A stretch of 64,000 nucleotides of DNA from Syngnathus acus. Its lineage: Eukaryota > Chordata > Actinopteri > Syngnathiformes > Syngnathidae. The position numbers and the translations under genes were made by a program. The DNA is taken from the NCBI RefSeq assembly GCF_901709675.1, contig NC_051100.1, positions 7,598,786 through 7,662,785 of the forward strand, read 5' to 3'. The notes below the pieces were generated by a model. The model was given only the letters and a program-made list of their open reading frames with translations. It searched no databases and had not been told where the DNA came from. Positions within the stretch are counted from its first letter, which is position 1, and every line of letters begins with the position of its first letter. Shown piece after piece: positions 13,058 to 29,764 of the stretch.

Positions 13058-14637
13058 GCCACTGCAGAGAGACGCACAAAGACCGACTCCATGATATGAT
13101 AGATGCTTTGAAAGCTCAAACCTTCACCACTTGAAAGAAACAACAGGTTCGTTACATCACTCAAATGATGTCTCTTTTTGACCACTTTTTGTATCATCCT
13201 ACTCTGGTCAGATGTTCCCTTCCTGGTACTGATATGCATTCAGATTAAGTAAACTGTCCTTGTCCTTTAACCTGCAGATCAGACAAACAGAGCGTAGTCC
13301 GTTGAGCTCCTCCTTCCTTCCGGCTCAAAGGTCAACCAGACCTGCCAAACCTGAACAGATCAATTACAATTCCACATGCTGACAGGCAGCACTGTACACA
13401 AAGTCAACACGTGGCAGTACACCTTGTCATTCTTCATTATGTGTTTACTTTTTGACATACATTTTACTGTGACAGCTGGTTTGTCAAGGCAGGAATCATA
13501 TTAAGATGCAATATCATCTCGGTGTTAATTTTGGCTACAAAGAAATTGACTGTAAGGTCATTTTAACATGTTTTTGAGAGACAAAACCGCAGACTGGGCT
13601 TTCCAACATTTCTCTGTATTAAGTTCATTGGGAAATTCCATGTTAACAGTCACACTCCAAATGATGTCACATGACGCAACCATCTGAAAAACAACAACCC
13701 TAACCCAAAAGACTGAACAGTTGATAAGACAAAGTAACTTCAAGAATGGCCTGTTCTAAATTCCTTGTAATTTATCACCAAGCATTTCTAATCAATTAAA
13801 CACATCTCATCTCTTATTTTATCAGTGGTTGACCTGATGTAACCACTAATTTTCCCTTGGGTGGCTTGATGGATAAATGAAATGCCAGCTATCTAGAGAG
13901 AACATTCCAAATTCATTTAATTAGAAAAAGAAAAAGAAAAAAGTTTGCCTGGGCAAATATTCTTTCCGGCAATTCAGTTGAACTCCTACAAATGTTCCCA
14001 TGTTGATTTAACCATTCCATTTAGAGTACCAGATAAAAAGCAAACCCTCCCAAACCTCTGGTGTAACAAGCGTAAAGTGTCAAGTAAGCTTCTTTTGCTC
14101 GTTTTAGTCACACACTGATGCACAAGACCTGCTGAGACTCACTTGCACAATATGGGCCTTTCAGCCTCTACAGCAAATTATAAGATAACTTCTGATACTG
14201 TAAATGACAAGAACTGCAACAACACTCCGAGGGCTAAACAAATTAAACAGGGCAAAGTCATTACGAATACAGTAATGTGCAGTACATCGCAATACACAAC
14301 AATGTGAAGCTAAACAAAATGAAACCAAACAATAATGTGAGATCAATAGTTTGCAGGTGCAAATAAAAAAAATCTTTGGTAGGAAGTCGAAGTAATTTTT
14401 CTTACCATAGAACCACAGTTAGTGCTTGTGTCAGAGAAGGGAGAAGGAGGAGGTGAGCTGCCTTCCTTTCGCATTGCAGGAGTGATTCATGTTTTCGTTT
14501 TTCACAACTGAGCAACGAGAAACAGGAAGTTGCAATAACCAACAACAGCAGACAAGAGGAGCACCAAGCGAGTCTTGAAGGCTGTGTCTCAGGCGCACTG
14601 CAACCTGTTGGCCAAAGAGGATTTGTGCAGAAACAGG

Positions 14638-14641
<4 letters not shown>
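13058..14641. other. samd8 upstream region
   Basis: Non-coding. It should contain the samd8 5' UTR intron and promoter, because the gene is transcribed leftwards from here. No recognisable exon was seen. It leads into the microsatellites at 14642-14934. Confidence 0.4.

Positions 14642-14719
<78 letters not shown>
14642..14719. repeat. (CT)n microsatellite
   Basis: An uninterrupted CT dinucleotide run of about 39 units, followed directly by a short TA/TG-rich stretch. It lies between the divergent samd8 and dusp13a genes. Confidence 0.98.
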
Positions 14720-14723
<4 letters not shown>

Positions 14724-14750
14724 ATATATGTATATATCCTATTTATATTT

Positions 14751-14934
<184 letters not shown>

Positions 14935-15226
14935 ACCCATCTGTTTGTCTTCATGCACAAAAAAGGCCGAACAGATTTTCAAACAAACATGACGCTTCAC
15001 AAATTTCTCTCAATTAATATTTTTTAACCGTCTGGATTTAATTGAACTTCCGTTTTATGGAGTGCTTTTGTTTTGAAACTTAATGAACAGTAAAAGTGTT
15101 GACTGAAAACAACCCCGTAAACGCCAGACGGCCAACCTGTCTTTGGCAGTCAAGTGGTGTAAAAGAGCAACACAGCATGTGAGTGTTTTAGTTTGGGGTT
15201 TCAAAAACAAAATCTTTCTCTTGGTC

Positions 15227-15998
15227 ATGAGCGTTGTTTCAGCAGTGAAACGTGACACTGAAGACTCCAGGAAGGATAACGAGAGAGAAGATTGCACGGA
15301 GGGTCAGTTTTCAACAGAGATTTCTCTCCAACAACTGGTGGAGATTTTACATGCAGCGCCTCGCTCTTGTCGTCATGGAGACGAGGTGTGGCCTAACCTC
15401 TATCTGGGAGATATGTGAGTATGCAAGCCTTATGTGTCAAATGCTAAAAGCAAAACAAAATAGAAAGAAAGAAATGTGTAGATGACTTTTGGGATTTTTA
15501 TGTAGGTCCATGTCTCATGACAAATTTGAACTGTGGAAGCTGGGCATCACTCACGTGCTTAATGCATCACATGGTAAACTATGCTGCAAAGGCAACGACG
15601 ACTTCTATGGAACCACGGTGAAATACTACGGTGTGCCAGCCAATGATCTACCCACTTTTGACCTTTCACCTTTCTTCTACCCCGCTGCTGCCTTCATCGA
15701 CCAGGCTCTGACGTCAGGAGGTAATGTGTGATGCTGCTGTGAAAGCCTGTCAATATTTGAAACAAGCTCCTATAAATTGTCTCTATCCCAAGGAAGGATT
15801 CTGGTGCACTGTGCTGTAGGTGTGAGTCGCTCAGCCACCTTGGTTCTTGCCTACCTGATGATTCACCATCATCTCGATCTCCTGTCCGCCATAAAGTGCG
15901 TGCAGCAGAAGCGCTGGATCTTTCCAAACAGAGGTTTCCTGCAGCAGCTTAGGCACCTCCAGCAAACCCTGCAGAGAAAAGCAAAGACAGTGCCGTAA
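15227..15998 (+). CDS. dusp13a: Atypical dual-specificity phosphatase, DUSP13A (MDSP) type
   Basis: Three coding exons (15227-15414, 15506-15720, 15793-15998) join in frame to 202 residues. The first ends in [11 protein letters not shown], the shared opening of this subfamily. The second carries [16 protein letters not shown] and a DFYG segment that match human DUSP13A better than DUSP13B or DUSP29. The third has the active site HCAVGVSRS, with catalytic Cys141 and the following Arg. The general-acid Asp probably lies in VPANDLP. Family knowledge: small cytosolic phosphatases of phospho-Tyr/Ser/Thr without a MAPK-binding domain; DUSP13A is muscle-associated in mammals. The start is uncertain. 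Met at 15143 is in frame upstream, and a good acceptor (TTGTTTCAG ending 15242) could mean that the true first exon lies further left. A poly-A signal AATAAA is at 16102. Confidence 0.85.
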
Positions 15999-16285
15999 AT
16001 AAAAATATATTTAATAGCCTACTGGTTCACTGCTTTGCACTGCTGCTGTGACCCCAGCGTCACTTGGCCATCATAAAACGTCAAATAGCTACACAGTGCC
16101 AAATAAAGAGCAAGTGAGTTAATTTTGGAGGCCGGCAACGTCCATAGAAGCAGCTGCTAGTGTCCTTCAGTGAGCAGCGAGCAGCCTTTGGCAGGGAATT
16201 CTCTCTCTCTCACACACACACACACACATGGACACACACACACACACACTCACACTGTTGTGGTCCTTGTGCCTGCGAGGAGATA

Positions 16286-17119
16286 ATGTCAGGGCGCAAG
16301 GAGCAACCGGACTTGGCGCTCATTAAACAACTTGAACTCGTTCTGGATTCCTGCACACTGGAGCTCACTGCTGTGGATGAAGTGTGGCCAAACCTCTACA
16401 TAGGAAACATGTGAGTCACGCCTCAGTCCAGTGCAAGAAGGGCACTTTGGAGTCAACCTAGATATTAAATTAATAATAGCGAGAGAGAGACATTTGAAAA
16501 AAAAAAAAAATAGCATTGCAAATGGCTCAGTGTAAATATATTATAAATAGATTCTCTACAACTATTATCATAATGATAAATAAATAATAAATAAACAAAC
16601 AGTACTCGTGTTCTCCTATACTTTTCTAGAGCTGTTGCACAAAATAAAAAGACCTTATCCAAGCTGGGCATCACTCACGTTCTGAACGCAGCTCACTCCA
16701 AGCAGGGAAGCATCGGGGACCAACGTTTCTATGGCGACGCTTGCATTTACTTTGGCATACCAGCAGAAGACTCAGACCACTTTGATGTTAGCCGGTACTT
16801 CAAACCTGCAGCCGACTTCATCCACAAAGTCCTAAAGAACAACCAAGGTGAGCACGTGTCACTCACTCTCTCCATTTGTAATCTCGCATTTGGCTTTCTC
16901 CCTGCAGGGAAGGTTCTGGTACATTGCATTATGGGTGTAAGCCGCTCAGCAACCCTGGCGCTGGGCTACCTAATGCTGTGTCAGCGTCTCTCCCTCCACG
17001 ATGCTCTGAGGCACGTCGTGCAAAAACGAGCCATTTATCCTAACCGGAACTTCCTGATGCTCCTCCACAAACTGGATGAACAGTTGGCATTTAAAAGGAG
17101 GTTGTGTCCCCTCCTTTGA
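16286..17119 (+). CDS. Atypical dual-specificity phosphatase, second DUSP13-type gene
   Basis: Three coding exons (16286-16410, 16630-16847, 16908-17119) join to 184 residues. The architecture matches its two neighbours: exon 1 ends in [11 protein letters not shown], exon 2 carries [13 protein letters not shown], and exon 3 carries HCIMGVSRS with catalytic Cys121. The introns have the same phases as in dusp13a and dusp29, so the three arose by tandem duplication. By position it would be dusp13b, but its middle exon (IYFGIPAEDSDHFD) does not favour human DUSP13B clearly, so no symbol is given. The start at 16286 was chosen because the in-frame sequence upstream is a translated CA-repeat (HTHTHT), unlikely to be coding. 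A poly-A signal lies at 17364. Expected role: a small cytosolic protein phosphatase, substrate unknown. Confidence 0.85.
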
Positions 17120-19153
17120 ATGAACACCTCGATTGTTTTCACATCCTTTCTGCTGACTCCTCAACAGACATCACGTAAGGACAACATTTCAGGGGATGTT
17201 TTGAATTTCTATATTTCTCCATCCTTCACATAACCCATGAAAATATCAACAACTTTGTCTTTCTCAATTATGAATGTATATATTAATAAGGCACACTCTG
17301 TTTGTTTTTAACTGCACATACTAACTTTAACTATAGTTTGTCGTTGATGATCATATCAATTGTAATAAACATCCTGTAAAAAAAATCATCAAAAAACTAC
17401 AAATTAAATCGTATCACTCATTTAGAAATCATCTCTATTAAACCAAAACCATTCAACTGTTTTTCGATTAGTTCATAGTCATATTTCATATTCATAGTTC
17501 ATATTTTGATTAGCCATATTCCCAGAATAAAACATCATAAATATAAGATCAACAACACAATTCTAATTTAGAGAAATCATATATTTTATGAACATGAATG
17601 TTCAATTTGCATACTGTATGACTATTAAATATCACATCACATTACAATAGCATTTAAAGTGATTAATAATGATTGTTTAATAAACAAAATATTTGATATC
17701 ATGAAATTATTTTGTTTACTGTATATAAAGATTGCCACATACAATGGTGTTCAATCTGCATTATTATTAAAAAATATTAAAATGATAAAATGATTAGTTG
17801 TTATTAAAGTGAATTATTAGTTAAAATGGCATTAATACATTTGATTAACTACATAGTGTTTTCAGTAGTGCCTAAGGCTAAATGTAGGTCGTAGCAGTAG
17901 AAAAGATCACAATTAAGTGGATAAGATAAAAATAATGAATAAAATCATTTAAAATGCCACCAATTAATTAAAAAAAGTGATCAAAATGTGCTATCTGATG
18001 CTAAAAATAGAGCATACAGTACTGGTAAATGTCAGTTCTTCTCCAAAGAGAGCAGCACTGTTCCCCATAGAGCAATGGTTCTTAACCTGGTTTCGATCGA
18101 ACCCTAGTGATTCGGTGAGTGGGTCTCAGGGGTTTGACAGACCCTCCACTGCGAAGTTAAATCAGTGTCCATGTCTACAAATGTTGCGCCAGCCTTCACG
18201 CCATCCTCCTTATTTTTGTCAACTGAAAAAAATGATGTGAATTCATGAGCAAATTATAAAGCGCATGTCTGTGTGCTAGACTTGAATGTCTCAAAGGGAT
18301 CCACCACATCAACACCCCTCTGCAACAGAGCTCCAGGAGCTGCTGCTAAAAGACAGACCACCCACAGCACATGTCAATCAAGTGTGGGCCAACCTTTAAA
18401 TTTGCAATTATTATGTGTGCTCATGCATACACACACATGAGTATTGGCTTAGTGATGAGCCCTGCTTTTGGTACCTGGTCTCCAGTGGGGGACTAACCCA
18501 TTTTACAGTCATCAACATCATAATATCACCACACTAAAAATAAAACCCATCAATAGCAGCTTACAACTGTGTCATTTGGAGCAGTTCAGGTGTGTAACTT
18601 CTCCAAACAGGTCTCAATGAGCTGTCATTGGACCTTACACACTTCCCTATAATCATTTTGCATACCATGTTTTGGACTTGGAAGGTTTCCAGTGACCGCT
18701 GGTGTCATTCTATACATGAGGTGTCACAAGGTTCCAAGCAAGTTTGCGTGTCACGCTGACGGGGAGTCACGGCAGGCAGCGGCCTAAAAATATCACGCGA
18801 AACACAAAGAGAGAAAGGTTAGCAGGTGTCTTTATGCCCATTGGGAAGGAAGACAAGTCCTGCTTGGAAACGGATCAGAAATTTTGGACAACTATATGAC
18901 AAGTAAGTAATAGTGGAAGTGGTTTTCTGCTCCATATTCAGCTTCGGACACAACTAAAGTTAATGATCGAACCTTAAGTGGGTTAAATGTTTTGGGCCAT
19001 TTGAAATAGTTCCTCTATATGACTAAAAAACATTTAACTGTAAATTAAGTTTAGATCATACCGCACCATTTTTGTACTGCAGTAATTGAGGGATTGTTTG
19101 ATTTTATTATCATACTTCTTATATTACATATTTTTGGTGTTTACAGGTGAATC
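17120..19153. other. Non-coding spacer between the second and third phosphatase genes
   Basis: Very A+T rich from 17180 to 18050. A transposon-like fragment lies at 18068-18170. No exon was recognised. The region just before 19154 contains the dusp29 5' UTR, with a likely acceptor ending in TTTACAG about 6 bp before the ATG. Confidence 0.45.
18068..18170 (+). repeat. Probable hAT-type non-autonomous transposon fragment
   Basis: The segment beginning AGAGCAATGGTTCTTAACC and running through GAACCCTAG, TTCGGTGAGT and GGTCTCAGGGG resembles terminal sequences of non-autonomous hAT elements that I associate with fish genomes. The right end and any target-site duplication could not be located. Recognition is from memory only. 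Confidence 0.45.
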
Positions 19154-20051
19154 ATGTCCTCCTGTACGGTAAAATCAAGAGGAAAGAACCCTTACACAGC
19201 TTTTCAAGTGGACCCAAACAGTGATTACATCACACCCGGTACCCTAGATCTGGAGCAGCTTTTCTGGACCGGCACAAGCGTTCAATATGCACACTTCAAT
19301 CAAGTCTGGCCCAATGTCTTCATTGGGGATGAGTAAGTCTAAGTACTGCTGGAATTATTCTTAAAAACAAGAAAGGAGGAAAAAAAAAAAAAAAAGACTT
19401 AGCTGTATGTGTTGCTTGGGAACAGAAAGACGGCTCTGGAGCGACCTGGTCTGAAGAAACTGGGTATCACGCATGTGTTGAATGCTGCAGAGGGGAAGTA
19501 CAACAATGTGCTGACTGGCGCAGAGTACTACACAGGCATGAACATCCAATATTTTGGAGTGGAGGCCGACGACAAACCCACGTTTGACATCTCCCAGTTC
19601 TTCTGCCCGGCGACACAGTTCATCAGCGAGGCCCTGAGACAACCACAGAGTAAGGGCACTTCTTGAATGAGTTCATATATATATATTTTAAGTCTTTAAT
19701 ATTGAATTTAAAGACAACTGAACCTTACTCTTTATGCACAGAATATTTGACAAAATGGAATCAAGATTCATCCATCGACCACAAGCATTGTTAGTTTTCT
19801 TCTTTTGACGTGTTCCAGACAAGGTGCTGGTGCACTGCGTGATGGGTCGCAGCAGGTCAGCGTCACTGGTTTTGGCCTACCTGATGATGGCGCAAGGCTT
19901 AACTGTGGTGGACGCCATCGAGCATGTGAAACAACGCCGTTGCGTCCTGCCCAACCACGGTTTCCTCAAGCAGCTCAGAGCTCTGGACATCACATTGCAA
20001 GAACAGAAATTGAGACTAAAACAACAAATGACAGAAGATCAACAGTCTTAA
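19154..20051 (+). CDS. dusp29: Dual-specificity phosphatase 29 (DUPD1 type)
   Basis: Exons 19154-19332, 19426-19649 and 19819-20051 join in frame to 211 residues; human DUSP29 is about 220. Distinctive features are the [13 protein letters not shown] opening, an ATALDR-like [23 protein letters not shown] segment, [13 protein letters not shown], and the active site HCVMGRSRS with Cys141. This is the DUSP29-specific GRSRS form, rather than GVSRS as in the other two. It ends with a Gln/Lys-rich tail. Family knowledge: a muscle-enriched phosphatase reported to act in myocyte differentiation and on AMPK/ERK signalling. It is the third of the tandem trio and faces adk convergently, as in human. Confidence 0.92.
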
Positions 20052-20056
20052 TTAGG

Positions 20057-20290
20057 ATCCGATTTCAAAATAATTGAATATAAATATAATGAATACAAAT
20101 AAGAAGGAGCATGAGATTGAGACTTCAATGTGAGTACTGTGAAGTAAACAATGAAATGTCTTGATGCATCTCAAGTACATTTGAAAGTGTTATTAGCAAG
20201 GCAAAGTAAAACAAAAACTGTGGAAGAAAACACTTCTTATCCATACTTTATTTTACATACTTCATATCCAACACTTTATTTTTTCATTTT
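20057..20290 (+). repeat. Direct repeat copy 1 flanking the zinc-finger gene
   Basis: Shares, with few differences, the sequence found again at about 23363-23580. Common blocks include AATATAAATATAAT, ATACAAATAAGAAG, TACTGTGAAGTAAACA, ATGCATCTCAAGTACATTT and AAGTGTTATTAGCAAGGCAA, and both end in a segment containing CCAACACTTTA. The two copies bracket the zinc-finger gene, which suggests a duplicated unit including a 3' UTR. Confidence 0.85.
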
Positions 20291-20610
20291 CTTTATCCAC
20301 ATGAACATGAAAAGCTGAACAAAACCCTAAACACTAATAAAAACTAAGCAACTTTCCTTGAATGCGACTTAAAACTAATTACAGGTAAAAACCACAACTA
20401 AAACCAAAATAAACATCAGGTATAATGAAAAATACAAAACTATTATAATCCCAATCAAAATCTACATACAATAGAATTATCATTGATGCATAAACTCATA
20501 AAGTCTGTTCAAATAGAAGGTGAGAACTTCATGTATCACTGCTCATCTCCCCAACACACTTGGAATTCTCAATAGAGACTCTTTGGCAACTTACTGAGCA
20601 GGCAGTAAGG

Positions 20611-20776
20611 TTAGGTGTGGGTTCCTGTGTGCTTGATTAGGCTTACCCTGTCGGAGAATACTTGACCACAAACTGAGCATGAAAAAGGTTTCTCACCAGT
20701 GTGAGTTCTTGTATGATTTTTTAAGTTTACCTTCACTGAAAATCTTTCCCCACAAACTGAGCATGACAAAGGTTTC
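20611..20776 (-). pseudogene. Stranded C2H2 finger pair, out of frame with the main ORF
   Basis: Directly downstream of the stop of the zinc-finger gene, the minus strand still encodes two good C2H2 fingers ([17 protein letters not shown] and [17 protein letters not shown]), ending in HTGTHT and a TAA at 20613-20611. They are in a different frame because of a 4-bp duplication at about 20778-20787 in the HTGEKP linker. They read as the lost carboxy end of the protein. Confidence 0.85.
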
Positions 20777-22303
20777 TCACCCACCAGTGTGAGTTCTTGT
20801 ATGATTTATTAAGTTTACATTCACTGAAAATCTTTCCCCACAAACTGAGCATGAAAAAGGTTTCTCACCAGTGTGGATTGTTGTGTGCCTTTTTAAGTTT
20901 CCCTTCACTGAAAATCTTTTCCCACAAACTGAGCATGAAAAAGGTTTCTCACCAGTGTGGATTATTGTGTGCCTTTTTAAGTATCGATTCAGAGAGAATA
21001 TTTGGCCACAAATTGAGCATGAAAAAGGTTTCTCACCAGTGTGGATTGTTGTGTGCCTTTTTAAGTTTACCTTCACTGAAAATCTTTTCCCACAAACTGA
21101 GCATGAAAACAGTTTCTCACCAGTGTGGATTGTTGTGTGCAGTTTTAAGTGTGTATTCCGTAAAAATCTTTTCCCACAAACTGAGCATGAAAAAGGTTTC
21201 TCACCAGTGTGGATTCTTGTATGACTTTTCAAGTGTCCGCTCACTGAAAATCTTTCCCCACAAACTGAGCATGAAAAAGGTTTCTCGCCAGTGTGAGTTC
21301 TTGTATGATTTTTTAAGTTTACCTTCACTGAAAATCCTTTCCCACAAACTGAGCATGAAAAAGGTTTCTCGCCAGTGTGAGTTCTTGTATGAGTTTTTAA
21401 GTTTGCCTTCGCTGAAAATTCTTTCCCACAAACTGAGCATGAAAAAGCTTTCCTGCCAGTGTGAGTTCTTGAGTGCTTTGTTAAGGTTCTCTTCAGACAG
21501 AATATTTGGCCACAAATTGTGCATGAAAACTTGTTCTTGGTGTGTTGTTTCGAATTATTGCGATTAGCAAAATAAAATCCACACAGAGAACATTGCCAGT
21601 GTTTGATTTGAGACTCATCAGCAGCAGCAGTAGCAGCAGCAGCAGAAGCATGTGACGACACATCATGACTCTCTGATGGTGCAGCTGCTTGTGATCCACC
21701 ACAGTGGTCTCCATCACCTTCTCTGGTCATTTGTTGACTTGAGCTGCAGCTTGGAGGCTCCGCCCCTTTGCTCACCTCATGTTGACCCTCATCTAAACTC
21801 TTCAAAGAGACACCAGTCAATGGCACCTCTTTATTACAAGGCCACTCTGGCTCTTCCTCCTCTTTTATGGTGCAAAGAAACTTCTGCTCCATTTCTTCAT
21901 TGACGTGATGAAGCTCTTTGCCCGCATCTTTCTCTTTAATGTGAGTGCGCTCTGGCTCTTGCTGCTTCGTACGACTAGCTTCAGTGATGTCTGCAAAACA
22001 AGACAACACACATCATATCAATGTATATGAACAGTGAAAGTTACAGCTGAAGAGAAACTGGTAAGACCTATACAAGGACTTCTTCAATCTGCCTATCACA
22101 CATGATGTCGATAGAATTCGACTAAAAATAAACACTGGAAGAGGATTCATAATAGAAAATAGTTCTTTCCTCAGCACGTGAGAGTAAGCTGTGTACTAAC
22201 CTGCTCTGCGTAACACAACATAAGGCTGCAGCCAAAGCGCCTCCAGTCGTTGACGACAATGGTCCTTTTCCTCCACATACTTTGCTGTGGTCCTTGCAAA
22301 CAT
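20777..22303 (-). CDS. C2H2 zinc-finger protein, truncated by a frameshift
   Basis: Two coding exons, 22303-22201 and 21990-20777, give 438 residues. Exon 1 encodes a short leader beginning [13 protein letters not shown] and ending [10 protein letters not shown], a leader type I associate with fish multi-finger gene families. Exon 2 starts with an acidic linker (about 120 residues, many E/K/S), then one degenerate finger ([12 protein letters not shown], no final His pair) and nine full C2H2 fingers joined by HTGEKPFSC linkers. Expected role: a nuclear DNA-binding protein, target unknown. The fingers are very alike at the DNA level, so the array is young or homogenised. Odd: after the ninth complete finger the linker reads HTGG then stop, because of a 4-bp duplication; two further fingers follow out of frame. 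It may be a real allele, a decaying gene or an assembly error. The antisense frame is a shadow of the repeats. Confidence 0.85.
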
Positions 22304-23362
22304 TTTCTCGCTGCAATCACTGTCAGGTCTAAGTAGCAACGGACACTTTTTCACACACTGAAACAAAGAGGAAAAGACAACCAGTATTAGTTTTAGTCAT
22401 GAGGAGAACTAACAGAGAGCGTTACATTCTTCATCACTTCTGAACCTGTTAGAGTGGTGCTCACTCTAACTTATTTGCAAGAACCACACGAGAGAGAGAG
22501 TATGTAACAATCACAACACTTGTTCAACAATTTCTCCCACTCCACTAAAAATTCCTAACATAATGAAAATAGGAGGCACAAATCGTGGGCAAATCGTTGA
22601 GTCAACTTCAACTAGTTACAACGTGCACGTAAAGCGACCCAATACACGAAACGACATTTCATGTAGATCGGACCTGTTTTTGCAAATGATTACGCGTTAT
22701 CTTCTGGTAAAGTGCAAAAAGGCATTGAGATTTAAAATCGGGAGCATGCCTGTCTGCAACCATCACTGCTAATCCTCGATTTTGAGTAAATCCACAGCAC
22801 AGGCAAGAATCAGCATGTGATGATGGCTCATTTGAGACCGAACATTCGTTGAGGATAATCAAGCTAAATATCATAAAGTTAGCACTGCTAAAACCAGCGG
22901 GCCGCACTTCCGTATTATAACCAAGCAGTACTACGAATAACGGTGCTAACATGATAACTAAGTCGTAACTTACCTCTTTCGTCGTTGCGGTTGTAGCGTA
23001 TCCAATGTTTGGGAGTCACGTGTTTACCTGATGCAGTAGTTTACTTCCTGCTACGTAATGATGATGTCATTTGAGTGAGCTCCCGGACGCCCTCTAGCGA
23101 GGACGTTTTTCATTATTCATTCATTATTCATTCATTAATGTTGTTAATCAGCAAACCGACATTGTGTTCGAAAAACATTTTGTGCACGTTTCCCCCCCAA
23201 AAAAGCCCAACTCAAATAGATGTTAATAGCATACTAGCGTGCGCTAGTCGTGCGTGTTTAACACTAGAGGGACATGTTACGTAACAATGCGCACTCGTGA
23301 AACTGAGTCATCCAGCAAATGTTAAAGTTCATCGGATAATGCCACATTGTTTTTCCAATGTG

Positions 23363-23580
23363 GGATCCTATTTTAAAAGAATTAAATATAAATATAATTG
23401 ATACAAATAAGAAGCAGCATATGAGATTGGGACTTCAATATGGGTACTGTGAAGTAAACAACTCTTTAATGAAATTTCTTAATGCATCTCAAGTACATTT
23501 AAAAGTGTTATTAGCAAGGCAAAGTAAAAAAAAAATGTTGAAGAAAAATGGGGGATCTCCAACACTTTAATTTTATTTAT
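23363..23580 (+). repeat. Direct repeat copy 2 flanking the zinc-finger gene
   Basis: Matches 20057-20290 in the same orientation over most of its length, with small indels such as an extra ACTCTTTA block after TACTGTGAAGTAAACA. It lies upstream of the zinc-finger gene, where no 3' UTR is expected for that gene, so it may be the remnant 3' end of a lost neighbouring copy. Confidence 0.85.
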
Positions 23581-24258
23581 CCACGTAATACAAAGTCTGG
23601 CAAGAAGCAGACAAAAGGGTCACTTGAGGCATCATGAACATCATTGAATGAGATTGTACATCAAAGATTTAAAAACAATTAGAAAAGGAAGACTACACCA
23701 CTGTGCTTCATCAGAAATTGTCAAATGTGTATTCAAGTATTGATTAATCCAAATCAAACTGAAGCAGTAAAATCAAGATCTTATCACAATGTGATAAACT
23801 GGCATTTATGTCAAATTTAACAAAGCTGTGTGTTGAGGTACTTGGGGAGGAAAAAAAACAAATGACACCATTAGAATGGCCATTCACACAATGCACTCGA
23901 TTTGAAAATGTTTAACGTCTCAGCTCAATATTTTTGTGGCCATTGGCTTTGGCACTTATTAATTCATGCATTTGAAAAAAACAAATGTGCTCATTATTGG
24001 GCTAAACAAGTCACACACAAGTGACAAAACATTAAAACAAACCAATCAGTTGAGTGTGGCGTCCTCAACTTGACAGTTCTGATGTCAAAAAAGCAGTCTT
24101 GTTTTTGGCCCAAATTATAAATATCATAATTTGATTTGATGACTTTGCATTTTTTTTATGACTGACAAAAATCCCTCTGAATAATTCCTGCAGTGCCACC
24201 AGGCACAGGAAAATAAGACATGCTAATGTGAGGTGGCACAAAAAAAATCAAATGGCAC

Positions 24259-24262
<4 letters not shown>

Positions 24263-24299
<37 letters not shown>
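24263..24299. repeat. Poly-A tract
   Basis: An uninterrupted run of about 37 A residues just beyond the adk stop codon. It could be a retroposon tail, but no associated element was recognised. Confidence 0.9.
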
Positions 24300-24301
<2 letters not shown>

Positions 24302-24391
24302 TACAATTATCTGCGAGGAAGCACTGGGATAAAAGCACTGACCAGGGGTGACATTTTGTCTCAAATGAAACAAAACATCAATTAAAATGCA

Positions 24392-29764
<5,373 letters not shown>

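Larger units (their letters stand above)
22304..24391. other. Zinc-finger gene upstream region and adk downstream region
   Basis: No coding exon was recognised. The left part (to about 23110) should hold the zinc-finger promoter and 5' UTR; an E-box CACGTG lies at 23017-23022. The right part is A+T rich, carries the second direct repeat copy and a poly-A tract, and probably includes the adk 3' UTR. Confidence 0.45.

Noticed and set aside
20797-21567. A 256-codon plus-strand open frame with a repeated Lys-Val-Ser-His-Gln-Cys-Gly unit
   Set aside because: It is the exact antisense of the zinc-finger array; the periodicity comes from the repeated finger DNA.
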